A stretch of DNA of 34,347 nt from Shewanella chilikensis (GTDB lineage: Bacteria > Pseudomonadota > Gammaproteobacteria > Enterobacterales > Shewanellaceae), in contig NZ_NIJM01000044.1 of assembly GCF_002836945.1 (NCBI RefSeq), forward strand, positions 1 to 34,347, given 5' to 3'. Under the pieces are notes generated by a model. The model saw nothing but the letters and a program-made list of their open reading frames with translations, did not search any database and was not told the DNA's origin. Within the stretch, counting starts at the first letter, position 1. The number at the start of each line of letters is the position of its first letter. Both the position numbers and the translations under genes were made by a program. This document shows positions 13,450-23,906 of this stretch, piece after piece.

Positions 13450-13770
13450 TTGCTTCTCTCAAAAAAGTCGCCAGTCTAACGACTCCAATTTGGGACTACT
13501 CTGCTCCAGGTCAATTTATGTCACAAATGGCTGCTACTTTTGCCGGTGATCTATGATCAAACCGCTTGAGCGCAAACCGCTCCCAGATCACACTTTTGTG
13601 AATATTTAATCATTTAATGCAAATTTTTAATGTAAACGCCAGCGAGACCGGAAATCAGTTTTTCTTCTTTAAGGATAATTCGAGGCCTCTTGTTAAAATT
13701 AGGTGAACAGAAAACAGGGGCAAAGTAGATTTTCTTTTCATTCATAGTGTTATACAGCGCAATCCTCAGT

Positions 13771-13784
13771 TTACGTTAACGTAA
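13771..13784. promoter_or_regulatory. Perfect palindrome upstream of gltB, possible regulator site
   Basis: TTACGTTAACGTAA is a perfect 14-bp palindrome, 167-180 bases upstream of the gltB start and about 60 bp before the candidate promoter. It resembles the palindrome bound by the MerR-family regulator LiuR of branched-chain amino-acid catabolism in gammaproteobacteria, as I remember it. The site is plainly visible; naming the regulator is inference. Confidence 0.4.
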
Positions 13785-13845
13785 TGCAATTGAAGATTCC
13801 GTATGAAACACCCCAAGATTCATCAAATATATGCAATATTTAGGT

Positions 13846-13872
13846 TTGACCTTTAGCAAGTCTCAGGATAAT
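13846..13872 (+). promoter_or_regulatory. Candidate promoter of gltBD
   Basis: A -35 like TTGACC (13846-13851) and a -10 like GATAAT (13867-13872) are spaced 15 bp apart, shorter than optimal. Transcription would start about 70 bases before the gltB start codon. Other AT-rich sequences nearby could serve equally well. Confidence 0.3.
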
Positions 13873-13950
13873 TTGAATGGTTCGGGTGCATATCTATAGA
13901 GTTTGGTACTCTCTCCCGAGTAGTAATAGTGATGTTAAGGGAGGTTTTGT

Positions 13951-16900
13951 ATGAGCTTGTATCATCCCAGTTTCGAGCGGGATAACTGTGGTTTTGGATT
14001 AATAGCCCAGATGGATGGCGAAGCCAGCCATCGCATTGTTCGCACGGCAATCCATGGCCTAGACCGCATGAAACATCGTGGTGGTATTGCAGCTGACGGA
14101 CGCACTGGCGACGGTTGCGGTTTGCTGATGCAAATGCCCACAGGATTCTTTGAAGCCATTGCGGCCGAACAGGGCTGGCATCTCAGCCGTAAATTCGCCG
14201 TTGGCATGCTGTTTTTAAACCAAGATGAAACCCTGGCAGCCGAAGCCAGAATATTGCTCGAGCGAGAATTGGAGAAAGAAACCCTGAGTATTGCCGGCTG
14301 GCGCCCGGTTCCGATTAACCCGGAAGTGCTCGGCGAGATTGGCAAGTCCAGTTTGCCGCAAATTTGGCAAGTGCTCATCAATGCTCCCATTGGCTGGCGA
14401 GAAAAAGATCTGGAGCGGCGCCTCTATATGGCTCGTCGCCGTCTCGAGCAGCAATTAAGCCAGGATAAAGACTTTTATGTCGCCAGTCTCTCCGGCCAGG
14501 TCATTGTCTACAAAGGTTTGATGATGCCGGCCGATCTGCCGGCCTTTTATCCGGATCTGGCCGATATTAGGCTGCAAAGCTCTATCTGCCTGTTCCATCA
14601 GCGCTTCTCGACCAACACCTCACCCAAGTGGCCACTGGCACAGCCGTTCCGTTTTCTGGCCCACAATGGCGAGATCAATACCATCACAGGTAACCGCCAA
14701 TGGGCTCGGGCGCGGGCTTACAAGTTCAACTCACCGCTGCTGCCTGACTTGCAGCAGGCCGCCCCGTTTGTCAATGAAACCGGCTCAGACTCGTCGTCGC
14801 TGGACAATATGCTGGAGATGCTGCTGGCCGGCGGCATGGACCTGTACCGCGCCATGCGTTTGCTTATCCCGCCTGCATGGCAGAGTAACCCCGAGATGGA
14901 TGAAGAGCTCAAGGCCTTCTATGACTTTAACTCCATGCATATGGAGCCCTGGGATGGCCCGGCCGGGATAGTCATGACCAACGGTCGCCACGCCGCCTGC
15001 GCGGTTGATCGCAATGGGCTGCGGCCATCGCGCTATGTGATCACCAAAGACAGAATTCTCACTCTGGCCTCGGAAGTGGGTATCTGGGACTATGGCCCGG
15101 ATGAAGTGATTGAAAAAGGCCGGGTCGGCCCGGGTGAACTTTTGGTGCTCGACACCCTCAGCGGCCGTCTTTATCAGTCATTCGAAATCGATAACGATCT
15201 TAAACGTCGTCACCCCTATAAGGAGTGGATGGCGAAGAACAGCCAGACTCTGGTGCCGGCTGAGCAACTATCGCCGCAGGATCAGGGCGTCAGTGAATTC
15301 AACCAGGGCACTTTACTGCAGTACCAAAAGCTGTTCGGCTACAGCCGTGAAGAACTGGAGCAAGTGATCTGGGTACTGGCCAGCAAAGGCGAAGAAGCCA
15401 CCGGCTCCATGGGCGACGACACCCCGATGGCAGTACTATCGAAAAAACAGCGCTCGCTGTATGACTATTTCCGGCAAAAATTTGCCCAGGTCACCAACCC
15501 GCCAATCGATCCGCTGCGGGAGAAACATGTGATGTCGCTGGCCACCTGTATCGGTCGCGAGCAGAACCTGTTTAACGAAACCACGGGACACGCCTATCGG
15601 GTGATGTTCAACTCACCTATCTTGTTGTTCAGTGACTTCAACCAGTTGCTGAGTCTGGACAGCACCTATTACCGTGCCAACAAGGTTGACCTTAACTATC
15701 CGGCCTCCGAAGGCCTGAGTCAGGCAATCAAACGGATCACGGATGAAGCCGAGCGCTTGGCACGCACCGGCACCACCCTGATAGTGCTCTCGGATCGCGC
15801 CGTCAGCAAAGACACCCTGGTGATCCCTGCCGCCATGGCGGTAGGTTCAGTGCAGCAGATGCTGGTAAACAAAAGTCTGCGCTGTGACACCAACATCATA
15901 GTGGAAACAGCCTCGGCCCGGGATCCGCACCATTTCGCGGTACTGCTGGGCTTTGGCGCTACGGCCATTTACCCCTATCTGGTGTACGAGTCCATTGCCG
16001 AACTCGCCAAGCGTCATCAGGCCGAGGATATCGTCAATCTAATGCTCAACTTCCGCTACGGCATTGAGAAGGGGCTGCGCAAGATCATGTCCAAGATGGG
16101 GATCAGCACAGTCGCCTCCTATCGCTGCAGCCAGCAGTTTGAGGCCATAGGCCTGGCCGACGAGGTGATTAAGCAATGCTTCAACGGTGTGGTCAGCCGT
16201 ATTCAAGGTGTGGGTTTCGATGGCATAGAAGCCGATCAGCAACTGCTGAGTCAGGCGGCCTTCCGCCCCCATGTGCCGCTGCCGCAAGGCGGTTTGCTCA
16301 AGTACGTTGAGGGCGGCGAATACCACTGCTTCAACCCGGATGTAGTCAACACACTGCAACAAGCACTGAAAGAGGTGGATTACCCGCTCTACAAACGGTT
16401 TGCCGAGCTGGTAGACCAAAGGCCGGTTGCCACCTTGAGAGACCTGCTGAGCATCAAACAGCAGCGCGACAGCATAGCGCTCAAAGATGTGGAAGGGGCC
16501 AAGACACTCTTCCCCAGATTCGACAGCGCCGCCATGAGTATCGGCGCCCTTAGCCCGGAAGCCCACGAAGCGCTGGCCATCGCCATGAACCGTCTCGGCG
16601 GCCGCTCAAACTCGGGCGAAGGCGGTGAAGATGCCCGCAGATTCAACAGCGAGCGCAATTCGGCCATCAAGCAGATAGCCTCTGGCCGCTTTGGGGTAAC
16701 CGCCCATTATTTAATTAACGCCGAAGTGCTGCAAATCAAGGTTGCCCAGGGCGCCAAGCCCGGTGAAGGCGGTCAGCTGCCCGGTCATAAGGTCAGTGTT
16801 GAAATCGCCGGCCTCAGGCATGCCCGCCCGGGCGTGACGCTGATTTCACCGCCGCCGCACCACGATATCTACTCTATTGAGGATTTGGCGCAACTGATCT

Positions 16901-18399
16901 TCGATCTCAAGCAGATAAACCCCAAGGCGCTTATCTCGGTCAAGCTGGTCTCTGAGCCGGGCGTTGGCACCATAGCTACAGGGGTCGCCAAGGCCTATGC
17001 CGATATGATTACCGTTTCCGGCTACGATGGCGGCACAGGCGCCAGCCCACTGACTTCGGTCAAGTATGCCGGCAGCCCCTGGGAGCTGGGCCTTGCCGAA
17101 GTTCACCAGTCTCTGGTGGCCAATGGTCTGCGACATAAAATACGCCTGCAGGTGGATGGTGGTCTCAAGACTGGCACAGATGTTATCAAGGCAGCCCTAC
17201 TGGGCGCCGAGAGCTTCGGCTTTGGCACTGTGCCCATGATAGCGCTCGGCTGCAAATACCTGCGTATCTGCCACCTCAACAACTGTGCCACCGGCGTTGC
17301 CACTCAGGACAAGACCTTGAGAGACAAGCACTATCATGGTTTGCCCGAGCGAGTAATGACCTACTTTGAGTTTGTCGCCGAAGAGGTGCGTGAATGGATG
17401 GCCAAGCTGGGGGTCAGCGAGTTTGAGCAATTGGTAGGGCGCAGCGATTGGCTGCAGGCCATTGAAGGCCAGACCGCCAAGCAGCAGGGGCTGGATTTGG
17501 GCCCTATCCTGTTCAAACCCGAAGTATTGCCAAGCACCAGTTTGACCTGGAAAGAGACCAATACGCCGGCAGATCCCGGCAGCCTGAACCAGGAACTGCT
17601 GGCCAAGTGCGCCGAGCGTGTCACCAAGGGCGAAGGCTTCGATATCTGCTTCCCCATCAATAATACCGACCGCTCGGTAGGCGCCGCGCTTTCGGGCCAT
17701 ATCGCGGCAGCCTGGGGCGTAAAAGGCTGTCCCAAGCCGATAAGGCTCAGCTTCAACGGTAGCGCCGGTCAGAGTTTCGGGGTATGGAACAGCCCTGGAC
17801 TCGAGCTGTCACTGTGCGGCGACGCCAACGACTATGTGGGTAAAGGTATGTCCGGCGGCAAGATCGCCATCTATCCACCGCTCGGCAGCGCCTTCCAATC
17901 CGAGCGCAGCGCCATTGTCGGTAATACCTGCCTCTATGGTGCCACCGGCGGCAAACTGTTTGCGGCGGGACGGGCCGGTGAGCGCTTCGCGGTCAGAAAT
18001 TCAGGAGCGCTGGCGGTAGTTGAAGGGGTCGGTGACAACGGCTGTGAATATATGACAGGTGGCATTGTGGTGGTGCTGGGTACTACAGGGGTCAACTTTG
18101 GTGCCGGTATGACCGGCGGTTTCGCCTATGTGTTCGACCAATTCGGCCGCTTTAACCGTAGAGTCAATACCGAACTGGTCGACACCCTCAAGCTGGAGAC
18201 TCCCATTCATCAACAGCACCTTAAAGGGCTGATAGAACAGCATGTGGCCGAGACCGGCAGTGAACACGCCAGCGCCATTCTCAGTGAGTTTGACAACTGG
18301 CTCGACTGTTTTGTCCTGGTCAAGCCCAAAAATATTCAGGTTTCGGATCTGCTCAAACTGGAACAACCGAGCCCGGAACTGGCCGTAAAAGCGGGGTAA
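13951..18399 (+). CDS. gltB: Glutamate synthase (NADPH) large subunit
   Basis: The product is 1482 residues, the normal size. With GltD it converts glutamine and 2-oxoglutarate to two glutamates. Domains: N-terminal glutamine amidotransferase, with Cys13 (RDNCGFGL) expected to become the N-terminal nucleophile after removal of a short propeptide; central domain; FMN-binding synthase barrel (about 800-1190, FDSAAMSIGALSPEAHEALA, GGRSNSGEGGED, VSGYDGGTGASP); 3Fe-4S cluster cysteines 1101, 1107 and 1112 (CKYLRICHLNNC); C-terminal GXGXG beta-helix (about 1240-1450) with repeated Gly motifs. Ammonia would tunnel between the active sites. A GGGAGG Shine-Dalgarno lies six bases before the ATG. gltD follows after six bases, forming an operon. 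Confidence 0.98.
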   Translation: MSLYHPSFERDNCGFGLIAQMDGEASHRIVRTAIHGLDRMKHRGGIAADGRTGDGCGLLMQMPTGFFEAIAAEQGWHLSRKFAVGMLFLNQDETLAAEARILLERELEKETLSIAGWRPVPINPEVLGEIGKSSLPQIWQVLINAPIGWREKDLERRLYMARRRLEQQLSQDKDFYVASLSGQVIVYKGLMMPADLPAFYPDLADIRLQSSICLFHQRFSTNTSPKWPLAQPFRFLAHNGEINTITGNRQWARARAYKFNSPLLPDLQQAAPFVNETGSDSSSLDNMLEMLLAGGMDLYRAMRLLIPPAWQSNPEMDEELKAFYDFNSMHMEPWDGPAGIVMTNGRHAACAVDRNGLRPSRYVITKDRILTLASEVGIWDYGPDEVIEKGRVGPGELLVLDTLSGRLYQSFEIDNDLKRRHPYKEWMAKNSQTLVPAEQLSPQDQGVSEFNQGTLLQYQKLFGYSREELEQVIWVLASKGEEATGSMGDDTPMAVLSKKQRSLYDYFRQKFAQVTNPPIDPLREKHVMSLATCIGREQNLFNETTGHAYRVMFNSPILLFSDFNQLLSLDSTYYRANKVDLNYPASEGLSQAIKRITDEAERLARTGTTLIVLSDRAVSKDTLVIPAAMAVGSVQQMLVNKSLRCDTNIIVETASARDPHHFAVLLGFGATAIYPYLVYESIAELAKRHQAEDIVNLMLNFRYGIEKGLRKIMSKMGISTVASYRCSQQFEAIGLADEVIKQCFNGVVSRIQGVGFDGIEADQQLLSQAAFRPHVPLPQGGLLKYVEGGEYHCFNPDVVNTLQQALKEVDYPLYKRFAELVDQRPVATLRDLLSIKQQRDSIALKDVEGAKTLFPRFDSAAMSIGALSPEAHEALAIAMNRLGGRSNSGEGGEDARRFNSERNSAIKQIASGRFGVTAHYLINAEVLQIKVAQGAKPGEGGQLPGHKVSVEIAGLRHARPGVTLISPPPHHDIYSIEDLAQLIFDLKQINPKALISVKLVSEPGVGTIATGVAKAYADMITVSGYDGGTGASPLTSVKYAGSPWELGLAEVHQSLVANGLRHKIRLQVDGGLKTGTDVIKAALLGAESFGFGTVPMIALGCKYLRICHLNNCATGVATQDKTLRDKHYHGLPERVMTYFEFVAEEVREWMAKLGVSEFEQLVGRSDWLQAIEGQTAKQQGLDLGPILFKPEVLPSTSLTWKETNTPADPGSLNQELLAKCAERVTKGEGFDICFPINNTDRSVGAALSGHIAAAWGVKGCPKPIRLSFNGSAGQSFGVWNSPGLELSLCGDANDYVGKGMSGGKIAIYPPLGSAFQSERSAIVGNTCLYGATGGKLFAAGRAGERFAVRNSGALAVVEGVGDNGCEYMTGGIVVVLGTTGVNFGAGMTGGFAYVFDQFGRFNRRVNTELVDTLKLETPIHQQHLKGLIEQHVAETGSEHASAILSEFDNWLDCFVLVKPKNIQVSDLLKLEQPSPELAVKAG

Positions 18400-19812
<1,413 letters not shown>

Positions 19813-19827
19813 CAACTCAACACTTTG

Positions 19828-19867
19828 AGCGCATCCGGGAACCCACCTCCCGGGTGCGCTTTTTTTC
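19828..19867 (+). terminator. Intrinsic terminator of gltBD
   Basis: AGCGCATCCGGGA (19828-19840) and TCCCGGGTGCGCT (19848-19860) form a GC-rich stem with one T-G pair around a seven-base loop. A run of Ts follows directly. It lies 16 bases after the gltD stop codon. Confidence 0.93.
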
Positions 19868-20030
19868 ACCTGCTCTACACTCCGGGAATCGCGCAGCCAG
19901 AGCCGTTTATTGCACGCAACCTGACTTCAGCGACCAGGCTGTCACCGGCAGACTTGTTCGCACCAATCTTGGCTTGTGCTATATTAAGCCGCCCTCAGGC
20001 TCACTCAAGACATTTAAAGAAGGTTAAGCC

Positions 20031-20723
20031 ATGAAAATCGGTATTATCGGCGCCATGGAGCCGGAAGTTGCTCACCTGATTGCCTCTTTGGAAAACCCAC
20101 AGCACAGCAAGGTTGCCGGCATTGAATTTGTCAGCGGCACTCTGGTTGACAAAGAAGTCATAGTTACCCGCTCCGGCATAGGCAAGGTTGCCGCCAGCAT
20201 AGCGACCAGTCTGTTGATTGAAAAGTTCGCCCCGGATGCGGTCATCAATACCGGTTCGGCCGGTGGGTTTGTCGATACACTGCAGATAGGTGACATAGTG
20301 ATTTCCGATGAAGTTCGCTACCACGATGTCGATGTCACCGCCTTTGGCTATGAGATGGGTCAGATGGCGCAGCAACCGGAAGCTTTTATCCCGGATCCTA
20401 AGCTGATGCTGGCGGCCCAACAGGCTATCGCAGGTTTGGGAGAGGTCAAAGCCATTGAGGGCCTTATCTGCACAGGTGACAGCTTTATTTGCGATCCCGA
20501 GCGCACTGCCGTCATGCTAAAGCATTTCCCCACTATGGCCGCCTGTGAAATGGAAGGCGCCGCCATTGCTCAGGTATGTCATCAGTTCGGCGTGCCCTTT
20601 GTGGTGATCCGCTCTCTGTCCGATAATGCCAACAACGACTCTCCGGTCGACTTTGATGCCTATCTGGTCAAGGCGGGGCACCACTCGGCCCTGATGGTCA
20701 TAGGCATGCTGCATCACCTTTAA
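20031..20723 (+). CDS. mtnN: 5'-methylthioadenosine/S-adenosylhomocysteine nucleosidase
   Basis: The product is 230 residues, the normal length. It hydrolyses the glycosidic bond of 5'-methylthioadenosine and S-adenosylhomocysteine, releasing adenine, in methyl-cycle detoxification, methionine salvage and autoinducer-2 supply. Visible motifs: [13 protein letters not shown] with catalytic Glu12; NTGSAGG (73-79); [10 protein letters not shown] with Glu173 and Glu175 that hold the ribose; and SLSDNA with catalytic Asp198. AAGAAGG precedes the ATG. The next gene, a CobD/CbiB-like membrane protein, starts 20 bases later and is probably co-transcribed. Confidence 0.97.
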   Translation: MKIGIIGAMEPEVAHLIASLENPQHSKVAGIEFVSGTLVDKEVIVTRSGIGKVAASIATSLLIEKFAPDAVINTGSAGGFVDTLQIGDIVISDEVRYHDVDVTAFGYEMGQMAQQPEAFIPDPKLMLAAQQAIAGLGEVKAIEGLICTGDSFICDPERTAVMLKHFPTMAACEMEGAAIAQVCHQFGVPFVVIRSLSDNANNDSPVDFDAYLVKAGHHSALMVIGMLHHL

Positions 20724-20743
20724 TTTAAGGAGCACCAGAGCCC

Positions 20744-21733
20744 ATGAGTCTGCCCTTTTGCGAGCAGCTGCTGGCCTTAGATGGCCCCCTCATTCAGGGG
20801 TTTCTGGTGCTGTTTTTTGCCTTGTTGCTGGCTCGTTTGGCGCCGCTGCCCCAGGCTTTTCAACCTCTGGCCTGGTTGAGCCATCTGGCCAAGTCACTGG
20901 CCGCCAAGGTCAAACGGGGCGACAGAGACGAAAAGCAGCAGCTGATTGCCGGTTCACTGGCTATTTTACTGCTGGTACTGCCATTTTGGTTAATCATCAC
21001 CTTTCTGCTGGAACTGGCGGCATTCCCCTGGTTCTTTGAGTTTTTGATCCTCTATCTGTGTCTCAACGACGCCTGTTTTATTCAGGAAGCCGAAGAGATA
21101 TACCAAGCCCTCAGGCGGGGAGATAAAGCGGCCGCCAGAGAGTTGCTCGCCCCCTGGGTCGCCCGCGATACGGCCGAACTGTCCGAGGCAGGTATAGCCA
21201 AGGCTACTATAGAAAAGCTGGTAACCACTCCCATTCACGGCACTGTTACTGTGGTGTTTTTCTTCTGCCTCGCTGGCGCACCCATGGTACTGCTGGTAAG
21301 AATGTTAAAGCAGTTGGAGCAAAGCTGGTGGTGTCTGGATCCACAATACCGCCTCTTCGGTCGGCCCGTGTTTCTGGTCAATCAAGTGCTACTTTATATT
21401 CCGGCGCAGCTGTGGCGTTTTACCCTGGCGATTCAAGGTGGTCCCCAGACATTAAAACTGCTTTGGCAAACACCCCATAGCCGCTTTCCTATCGGCTCTA
21501 ATTTCCAGGTGGCAACCATGGCAGCATTTGTACTGATGACAGAGCTTGGCGGACCGCAAAAATATTCCGGCATCAAGGTACAGGTGGAGAAAATCGGCCC
21601 GGGGCCCATAGCGGATCACAAGACCATACCCAAAGCGATTGCGCTGACCTTTCGCACCTTCACCATCTGGTTTGCTTTTGTGATCTTGTTACCTCTGATT
21701 TGGGTTTTGTTACGTTATTCACAAACGCTTTAA
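20744..21733 (+). CDS. CobD/CbiB-like membrane protein
   Basis: The product is 329 residues with about five hydrophobic segments (for example 15-32, 68-92, 167-190 and 305-325). It resembles adenosylcobinamide-phosphate synthase (CbiB/CobD), which attaches the aminopropanol arm to the corrin ring. The recognisable family segment is RDTAELSEAGIAKATIEKLV (about 145-165). The family's following block, usually like ENTSDGVIAPLFY, is strongly altered here to TTPIHGTVTVVFFF. No other cobalamin gene is nearby, and it sits 20 bases behind mtnN. It may be a diverged paralogue with another role, so I leave the symbol empty. The N-terminal boundary fits AAGGAG about ten bases upstream. Confidence 0.75.
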   Translation: MSLPFCEQLLALDGPLIQGFLVLFFALLLARLAPLPQAFQPLAWLSHLAKSLAAKVKRGDRDEKQQLIAGSLAILLLVLPFWLIITFLLELAAFPWFFEFLILYLCLNDACFIQEAEEIYQALRRGDKAAARELLAPWVARDTAELSEAGIAKATIEKLVTTPIHGTVTVVFFFCLAGAPMVLLVRMLKQLEQSWWCLDPQYRLFGRPVFLVNQVLLYIPAQLWRFTLAIQGGPQTLKLLWQTPHSRFPIGSNFQVATMAAFVLMTELGGPQKYSGIKVQVEKIGPGPIADHKTIPKAIALTFRTFTIWFAFVILLPLIWVLLRYSQTL

Positions 21734-21756
21734 ATTATTCAATTTCTCCTTATAAT
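21729..21756 (+). promoter_or_regulatory. Promoter of the DUF2721 gene cluster
   Basis: A perfect -10 TATAAT (21751-21756) is preceded at 16 bp by TTTAAA (21729-21734), a four-of-six match to the -35. Transcription would start near 21763, about 30 bases before the GTG at 21792. The -35 overlaps the stop codon of the upstream gene. Confidence 0.5.
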
Positions 21757-21791
21757 GCCTTCATTCCCCGCTTGACACTGAGAAGACTGCC

Positions 21792-22178
21792 GTGCTGGAC
21801 AATATGCATATCTCTTTGACGACCCCGGCATTGCTGTTTCCGGCCATTTCCCTGCTGCTACTGGCTTATACCAATAGGTTTTTCTCACTAGCCGCGCTAA
21901 TTCGCACCTTGAGTGGCGGCGATAAACCTGTTGCCGCCGAACAGCTGAAAAACCTGCGCCGCCGCATCGTTATCATCCGCCGCATGCAGGAGGCCGGTGT
22001 CACCAGCTTCGCCCTGTGTGTACTGTGTATGATTTTTATCTATCTTGGCTTTAACACTACAGGCTCGATGATTTTCGGCGCCAGTTTGCTGTTATTGCTG
22101 TATTCCTTAATCCTGTCGGTGATTGAAATCCGTATCTCGGTCGATGCCCTCAACATTCATCTCAAAGAGATGGGTTAA
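21792..22178 (+). CDS. DUF2721 family membrane protein
   Basis: The product is 128 residues with three hydrophobic segments (about 12-30, 70-88 and 92-112) and a basic loop (NLRRRIVIIRRMQEAG), the layout of the small DUF2721 inner-membrane family, whose function is unknown. The start is a GTG at 21792. An ATG four codons later is an alternative. Its stop codon overlaps the ATG of the next gene by one base (TAATG), so the two are translationally coupled. Confidence 0.8.
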   Translation: MLDNMHISLTTPALLFPAISLLLLAYTNRFFSLAALIRTLSGGDKPVAAEQLKNLRRRIVIIRRMQEAGVTSFALCVLCMIFIYLGFNTTGSMIFGASLLLLLYSLILSVIEIRISVDALNIHLKEMG

Positions 22179-22801
22179 TGACATTGTGGGTCTATAGCCT
22201 GGATCTGTTCGGCACTGCCGTATTCGCCCTTTCCGGCGCTCTGGCAGCAGGCCGGCACCGGATGGATCCATTCGGCGTTTTGGTACTGGCAGCGGTCACT
22301 GCCATCGGCGGCGGCACCCTAAGAGACACCATTCTGGGCGCTCCGGTATTCTGGCTTCATGACCACAACTATCTCTACGTGATACTACTGACCGTGGTAC
22401 TGACCTTGATTCTGGTACGCCGCCCCTGGCGTTTGCCCCCATCTAGCCTGGCCATAGCCGATGCCGTCGGCCTGGCGCTCTTTACCGTTATCGGTACCCA
22501 AAAGGCTCTGACAATGGAATACGGCGCCCTGATAGCCGTAGTCATGGGCTTGATCACAGGAGTGGGAGGAGGCATTATTCGGGATCTGCTTTGCCGCCGG
22601 ATCCCCATGGTGTTGCGTACCGAAATCTACGCCACAGCATCTATTCTGGGCGGTCTGGTGTACACCTGCAGCCTGCAGTTAAAATTCGAAGCCGAGGCGG
22701 CGCTGATGCTGGCTTTTTTCACGGCTTTGATAATTCGCCTGGCCGCCATACGTTGGCACCTGTCGTTACCCGCGTTTGACCTAAAGACCAAGAGAGATTG
22801 A
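22178..22801 (+). CDS. TRIC-type (UPF0126/YadS family) membrane channel
   Basis: The product is 207 residues with six to seven predicted membrane helices and the family's duplicated motif: AAVTAIGGGTLRDTILG in the first half and GLITGVGGGIIRDLLCRR in the second. Prokaryotic TRIC proteins form trimeric cation (potassium-type) channels related to the endoplasmic-reticulum TRIC channels. The N-terminal LDLFGTAVFALSGALAAG is also typical. It overlaps the preceding DUF2721 gene by one base, and the next gene begins two bases after its stop, so the three form a compact operon. Confidence 0.92.
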   Translation: MTLWVYSLDLFGTAVFALSGALAAGRHRMDPFGVLVLAAVTAIGGGTLRDTILGAPVFWLHDHNYLYVILLTVVLTLILVRRPWRLPPSSLAIADAVGLALFTVIGTQKALTMEYGALIAVVMGLITGVGGGIIRDLLCRRIPMVLRTEIYATASILGGLVYTCSLQLKFEAEAALMLAFFTALIIRLAAIRWHLSLPAFDLKTKRD

Positions 22802-22803
22802 TT

Positions 22804-23277
22804 GTGCGTTATTTGGTGTTGATCCTGGCATTGTTAAGCCCACCACTGCTGGCCAACAGCGGCGATATGCCGCCGGAACAGCAGATGGCCGTACGCTATA
22901 TCCATGCTCTGACCACTCACGACTATGATGAGCTGGCGACCTTTTACAATCGTGACAGCGTCTTCAACGACCGTACAGCAAACCGCAAATACACGGGCGG
23001 CAGGCATATTATAGAGTTTCTGGAGCGGGCACACCGCGGCGTACTCGAGTATCGATTCAACATAGAGCACATGTTCAACTCAGGCTCTCTGGTGGTGATG
23101 ATAGGCAACTACCACTATAAGGGTCCGGGAGAACAGTTTGGCAAGCCCGGGAAAATCATTGATATCGCCATCCCCGGAGTAACCACGCTAAAGCTGGATA
23201 CCCTCAACCACAGGGTAAAAGAACATATGGATCTGATGGACTATCAGACCATGGTGGATCAACTCTCGGCTCAGTAA
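22804..23277 (+). CDS. Exported NTF2-like (SnoaL/ketosteroid-isomerase fold) protein
   Basis: The product is 157 residues. I chose the GTG at 22804, which has AGAGAG seven bases upstream and begins directly with a signal peptide (MRYLVLILALLSPPLLA|NSG). A TTG two codons earlier is possible. The mature part follows the cone-shaped NTF2-like pattern: a long helix (AVRYIHALTTHDYDELATFY), then NRDSVFNDRT, GGRHIIEFLERAHRG and beta strands ending in DLMDY. Family members bind or isomerise small molecules, but the ligand cannot be told here. It is the last gene of the DUF2721/TRIC operon. Confidence 0.8.
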   Translation: MRYLVLILALLSPPLLANSGDMPPEQQMAVRYIHALTTHDYDELATFYNRDSVFNDRTANRKYTGGRHIIEFLERAHRGVLEYRFNIEHMFNSGSLVVMIGNYHYKGPGEQFGKPGKIIDIAIPGVTTLKLDTLNHRVKEHMDLMDYQTMVDQLSAQ

Positions 23278-23371
23278 TCCAGCTCGCCGGGAACCCGGCC
23301 TGTTTTTTACTGTCCAACTCATCTGAGTGCCAACAGCGAGATCAGGGTTCACTCTGATCCGAGAGGTAAAG

Positions 23372-23803
23372 ATGAGTCGCTTATCCGTACTGGCTGTCCT
23401 GCCCCTGTGCTTCCCTCTGATGACTCAGGCCCAGGCAGCATTCAATGCCGAAGAAAAGTTTGAACCACCTCTGGTGGTTTCCTACGCCGCACAACCTATA
23501 AACCGTTTCAATCAAAAGCTGTTGCAAGCGCAACATCAACAAGCTTCCTGGAGTAACAATCCTGAAGGGATCAGTCGTCACTATTCTGGCTCAGCCTTTA
23601 AGTTTATACGCATCAGCCACTCTCACGGCAAGACCTTAACCTATAATGTCAGCACCCAGGAAGGGCATCCGCAGATGCTGCTTATTCTGGCGCTCGATAA
23701 CAATGCCGGAGACTGGTCAGTGGAAAAAGCCGTGCTCAGTTGGCGCTGCCAGAACAAGGTCTACTTTGGTACCGACAACTGTAGCCCGCCTCACGACCAC
23801 TGA
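23372..23803 (+). CDS. Small exported protein, function unknown
   Basis: The product is 143 residues. The ATG at 23372 is supported by GAGAGG five bases upstream and by the signal peptide that follows (MSRLSVLAVLPLCFPLMTQA, then QAAF). A longer frame adds 15 residues before it. The mature part has two cysteines near the C-terminus (SWRCQN and TDNCSPPHDH) that could pair in the periplasm. I do not recognise a family. It lies 94 bases after the NTF2-like gene and is convergent with tyrS across a bidirectional terminator. Confidence 0.7.
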   Translation: MSRLSVLAVLPLCFPLMTQAQAAFNAEEKFEPPLVVSYAAQPINRFNQKLLQAQHQQASWSNNPEGISRHYSGSAFKFIRISHSHGKTLTYNVSTQEGHPQMLLILALDNNAGDWSVEKAVLSWRCQNKVYFGTDNCSPPHDH

Positions 23804-23820
23804 GCCTGATACAGGTAAGA

Positions 23821-23848
23821 AAAAACCCGGCAATGCCGGGTTTGGTAT
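23821..23848. terminator. Bidirectional terminator between the small exported gene and tyrS
   Basis: AAACCCGGC (23823-23831) and GCCGGGTTT (23835-23843) pair perfectly around AAT. On the minus strand a T-rich run follows, serving tyrS. On the plus strand the tail is TTTGGTATTTT. Confidence 0.88.
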
Positions 23849-23906
23849 TTTACGCGCTCAAACAAATGCTTAAATTTAGCTACCTTGGAATTTAGGTACC
23901 TTGAGT

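Larger units (their letters stand above)
13450..13950. other. 500-bp intergenic regulatory region between yhcC and gltB
   Basis: This separates the divergent yhcC (minus) and gltB (plus). I see no gene. It is AT-rich and contains a 14-bp perfect palindrome (13771-13784), a weak hairpin GAGCG-CAAAC-CGCTC (13568-13582), a candidate gltB promoter (13846-13872) and a strong Shine-Dalgarno GGGAGG six bases before the gltB start. The length suggests several regulator sites for nitrogen or amino-acid control. Confidence 0.7.

Noticed and set aside
13568..13582. GAGCG-CAAAC-CGCTC hairpin as the yhcC or gltB control element
   Set aside because: The stem has only five pairs, no T-run follows, and its position far from both starts gives no support beyond chance.
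13450..13950. Small gene or RNA in the long spacer before gltB
   Set aside because: No frame with a plausible start and ribosome site is seen, and no recognisable tRNA, riboswitch or small-RNA terminator structure could be made out.
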